Shown in pieces: positions 61,001 through 64,000 of a DNA stretch of 64,000 bases. Each line of letters starts with the position of its first letter. Within the stretch, counting starts at the first letter, position 1. The notes under the pieces are model-generated. The model saw only the letters and a list, made by a program, of their open reading frames with translations. It searched no databases and was not told where the DNA came from. Both the position numbers and the translations under genes were made by a program. The DNA is from Nansenia antarctica (Eukaryota; Chordata; Actinopteri; Argentiniformes; Microstomatidae). Location: positions 1 through 64,000 of the forward strand of contig CAXDII010000400.1 in the NCBI GenBank assembly GCA_963989245.1, in the 5' to 3' direction.

Positions 61001-63711
61001 ACATTATAGGATTATTCAACAACAAGTCAAAATGTGCTCGTGAAAGGCAGAAAACAACACTTTGATAGTTTGATATAACTTGAGAACGAATGCAAAAAAC
61101 AGTCCACTCTCAGAACAGGCCGCGTGGACACTTTCAGAACAGCTCTGTTAATGACTGAAAACAGCTCTCGAAGAGATTGTCAAAAGAGACTCCGAAAACG
61201 AAACGTTGATCACTTTTGAGCAAAAGGCTGCACACACGCAATTCAAGTTGCTCTGATTGTCATTTAGAGTTACATTATAGGATTATTCAACAACAAGTCA
61301 AAATGTGCTCGTGAAAGGCAGAAAACAACACTTTGATAGTTTGATATAACTTGAGAACGAATGCAAAAAACAGTCCACTCTCAGAACAGGCCGCTTGGAC
61401 ACTTTCAGAACAGCTCTGTTAATGACTGAAAACAGCTCTCGAAGAGATTGTCAAAAGAGACTCCGAAAACGAAACGTTGATCACTTTTGAGCAAAAGGCT
61501 GCACACACGCAATTCAAGTTGCTCTGATTGTCATTTAGAGTTACATTATAGGATTATTCAACAACAAGTCAAAATGTGCTCGTGAAAGGCAGAAAACAAC
61601 ACTTTGATAGTTTGATATAACTTGAGAACGAATGCAAAAAACAGTCCACTCTCAGAACAGGCCGCTTGGACACTTTCAGAACAGCTCTGTTAATGACTGA
61701 AAACAGCTCTCGAAGAGATTGTCAAAAGAGACTCCGAAAACGAAACGTTGATCACTTTTGAGCAAAAGGCTGCACACACGCAATTCAAGTTGCTCTGATT
61801 GTCATTTAGAGTTACATTATAGGATTATTCAACAACAAGTCAAAATGTGCTCGTGAAAGGCAGAAAACAACACTTTGATAGTTTGATATAACTTGAGAAC
61901 GAATGCAAAAAACAGTCCACTCTAAGAACAGGCCGCTTGGACACTTTCAGAACAGCTCTGTTAATGACTGAAAACAGCTCTCGAAGAGATTGTCAAAAGA
62001 GACTCTGAAAACGAAACGTTGATTACTTTTGAGCAAAAGGCTGCACACACGCAATTCAAGTTGCTCTGATTGTCATTTAGAGTAACATTATAGGATTATT
62101 CAACAACAAGTCAAAATGTGCTCGTGAAAGGCAGAAAACAACACTTTGATTGTTTGATATAACTTGAGAACGAATGCAAAAAACAGTCCACTCTCAGAAC
62201 AGGCCGCGTGGACACTTTCAGAACAGCTCTGTTAATGACTGAAAACAGCTCTCGAAGAGATTGTCAAAAGAGACTCCGAAAACGAAACGTTGATCACTTT
62301 TGAGCAAAAGGCTGCACACACGCAATTCAAGTTGCTCTGATTGTCATTTAGAGTTACATTATAGGATTATTCAACAACAAGTCAAAATGTGCTCGTGAAA
62401 GGCAGAAAACAACACTTTGATAGTTTGATATAACTTGAGAACGAATGCAAAAAACAGTCCACTCTCAGAACAGGCCGCGTGGACACTTTCAGAACAGCTC
62501 TGTTAATGACTGAAAACAGCTCTCGAAGAGATTGTCAAAAGAGACTCCGAAAACGAAACGTTGATCACTTTTGAGCAAAAGGCTGCACACACGCAATTCA
62601 AGTTGCTCTGATTGTCATTTAGAGTAACATTATAGGATTATTCAACAACAAGTCAAAATGTGCTCGTGAAAGGCAGAAAACAACACTTTGATAGTTTGAT
62701 ATAACTTGAGAACGAATGCAAAAAACAGTCCACTCTAAGAACAGGCCGCTTGGACACTTTCAGAACAGCTCTGTTAATGACTGAAAACAGCTCTCGAAGA
62801 GATTGTCAAAAGAGACTCCGAAAACGAAACGTTGATCACTTTTGAGCAAAAGGCTGCACACACGCAATTCAAGTTACTCTGATTGTCATTTAGAGTTACA
62901 TTATAGGATTATTCAACAACAAGTCAAAATGTGCTCGTGAAAGGCAGAAAACAACACTTTGATAGTTTGATATAACTTGAGAACGAATTCAAAAAACAGT
63001 CCACTCTAAGAACAGGCCGCTTGGACACTTTCAGAACAGCTCTGTTAATGACTGAAAACAGCTCTCGAAGAGATTGTCAAAAGAGACTCCGAAAACGAAA
63101 CGTTGATCACTTTTGAGCAAAAGGCTGCACACACGCAATTCAAGTTGCTCTGATTGTCATTTAGAGTTACATTATAGGATTATTCAACAACAAGTCAAAA
63201 TGTGCTCGTGAAAGGCAGAAAACAACACTTTGATAGTTTGATATAACTTGAGAACGAATGCAAAAAAACAGTCCACTCTCAGAACAGGCCGCTTGGACAC
63301 TTTCAGAACAGCTCTGTTAATGACTGAAAACAGCTCTCGAAGAGATTGTCAAAAGAGACTCCGAAAACGAAACGTTGATCACTTTTGAGCAAAAGGCTGC
63401 ACACACGCAATTCAAGTTGCTCTGATTGTCATTTAGAGTTACATTATAGGATTATTCAACAACAAGTCAAAATGTGCTCGTGAAAGGCAGAAAACAACAC
63501 TTTGATAGTTTGATATAACTTGAGAACGAATGCAAAAAACAGTCCACTCTAAGAACAGGCCGCTTGGACACTTTCAGAACAGCTCTGTTAATGACTGAAA
63601 ACAGCTCTCGAAGAGATTGTCAAAAGAGACTCCGAAAACGAAACGTTGATCACTTTTGAGCAAAAGGCTGCACACACGCAATTCAAGTTGCTCTGATTGT
63701 CATTTAGAGTT

Positions 63712-63972
63712 ACATTATAGGAGCATTCAGCAACAAGTCAAAATGTGCTCCAGAAAAGCAGAAAACAACACTGATAGAACTTGAGAACGAATGCAAAAAA
63801 CAGTCCACTCTCAGAACAGGCCGCGTGGACACTTTCAGAACAGCTCTGTTAATGACTGAAAACAGCTCTCGAAGAGATTGTCAAAAGAGACTCCGAAAAC
63901 GAAACGTTGATCACTTTTGAGCAAAAGGCTGCACACACGCAATTCAAGTTGCTCTGATTGTCATTTAGAGTT
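63712..63972 (+). repeat. Recombinant B/A monomer (261 bp)
   Basis: It has the B start joined to an A-like remainder with six A and ccgcgtgg; it is the counterpart of 27539 at an offset of 36,173 bp. Confidence 0.9.
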
Positions 63973-64000
63973 ACATTATAGGAGCATTCAGCAACAAGTC
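63973..64000 (+). repeat. Partial monomer with B-type start, cut by window edge
   Basis: The 28 bases show gagcattcagc, the B start, matching the second member of the recombinant pair at 27800. The array continues beyond the window. Confidence 0.9.

Larger units (their letters stand above)
1..64000 (+). repeat. Satellite DNA array, 271-bp monomer, 237 complete copies plus one partial
   Basis: The window is a continuous head-to-tail tandem array; every monomer start (word acattatagg, or a one-base variant at 5389 and 56679) was located. Length classes 260, 261, 266, 268, 270, 271, 272 and 273 bp sum exactly to 63,972 bp, leaving a 28-base partial unit at the right edge. Most monomers differ from consensus by only a few bases or one short indel. 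The consensus is about 39% GC with a strong A over T excess on this strand. The period is 1 modulo 3, so any reading frame rotates at each junction and meets stops. No transposon, tRNA-like, telomeric or coding sequence interrupts it. A centromeric or heterochromatic satellite of a eukaryote is the likely nature; the family and species are not recognised. Both edges lie inside the array. Confidence 0.98.
55056..64000 (+). repeat. Zone 7: 33 monomers plus partial, a second version of zone 2
   Basis: No gene is present. It opens with the private variant tgtacac seen otherwise only in the monomer at 9153, and follows the zone 2 order of markers through a 21-monomer copy. It ends with the same mixed tail as 25099-28060, cut by the window edge. 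Confidence 0.87.
61272..64000 (+). repeat. Second copy of the zone 2 tail, cut by window edge
   Basis: It matches 25099 onward monomer by monomer at an offset of 36,173 bp, ending inside the second 261-type monomer. An extra ccgcgtgg monomer (61001) precedes it compared with the first copy. Confidence 0.87.

Noticed and set aside
1..64000. CRISPR array (repeats at regular spacing)
   Set aside because: Units are 271 bp, directly abutting and similar along their whole length, with no short repeat separated by unique spacers.
1..64000. Embedded transposon or retroviral fragment in the array
   Set aside because: Every base is assigned to a monomer; the boundary sum is exact and no insertion larger than 2 bp occurs.

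Overview
The whole window is one uninterrupted satellite DNA array. It holds 237 complete head-to-tail monomers plus a 28-base partial monomer at the right edge. I placed every monomer boundary by hand, using the start word acattatagg as an arbitrary phase that happens to fall at position 1. The basic period is 271 bp. Length classes are 271 (184 monomers), 260 (15), 268 (15), 272 (10), 266 (6), 261 (3), 273 (3) and 270 (1). These sum exactly to 63,972 bp, so no unique sequence, gene, RNA gene or transposon is left over. All monomers have the same orientation. The consensus is about 39% GC, A-rich on the + strand (about 100 A to 66 T), with 8 CpG per monomer.

The organism cannot be named from this sequence. 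A homogeneous 64 kb satellite with nested higher-order structure and no genes is typical of eukaryotic centromeric, pericentromeric or other heterochromatin, read through by long reads. It is not expected in a bacterium or virus. I do not recognise the family. CpG is only mildly depleted.

Layout, using diagnostic variants: (1) 1-9152, mixed block with 260-bp 'B' monomers, 266-bp deleted monomers and 7-A monomers; (2) 9153-28060, a higher-order repeat (HOR) family of 8 to 19 monomers in four successive copies, then a mixed tail ending in two 261-bp recombinant monomers; (3) 28061-33957, a block with a three-fold 531-bp dimer and the start of a 2418-bp duplication; (4) 33958-42621, a 4332-bp duplication; (5) 42622-49396, a block paced by a 'gtcgatc/agaatgc' monomer; (6) 49397-55055, resembling block 1; (7) 55056-64000, resembling block 2. 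The order 1-2 is therefore repeated as 6-7, with aligned markers 45,903 bp apart at the entry and 36,173 bp apart at the tail.

Several monomers are visible recombinants between monomer types. They record unequal exchange or gene conversion, and some localise the exchange to a short interval. The only reading frames of 75 codons are two copies of one satellite frame on the - strand. They start at TTG and were opened by a single stop-removing substitution, so I do not call them genes.
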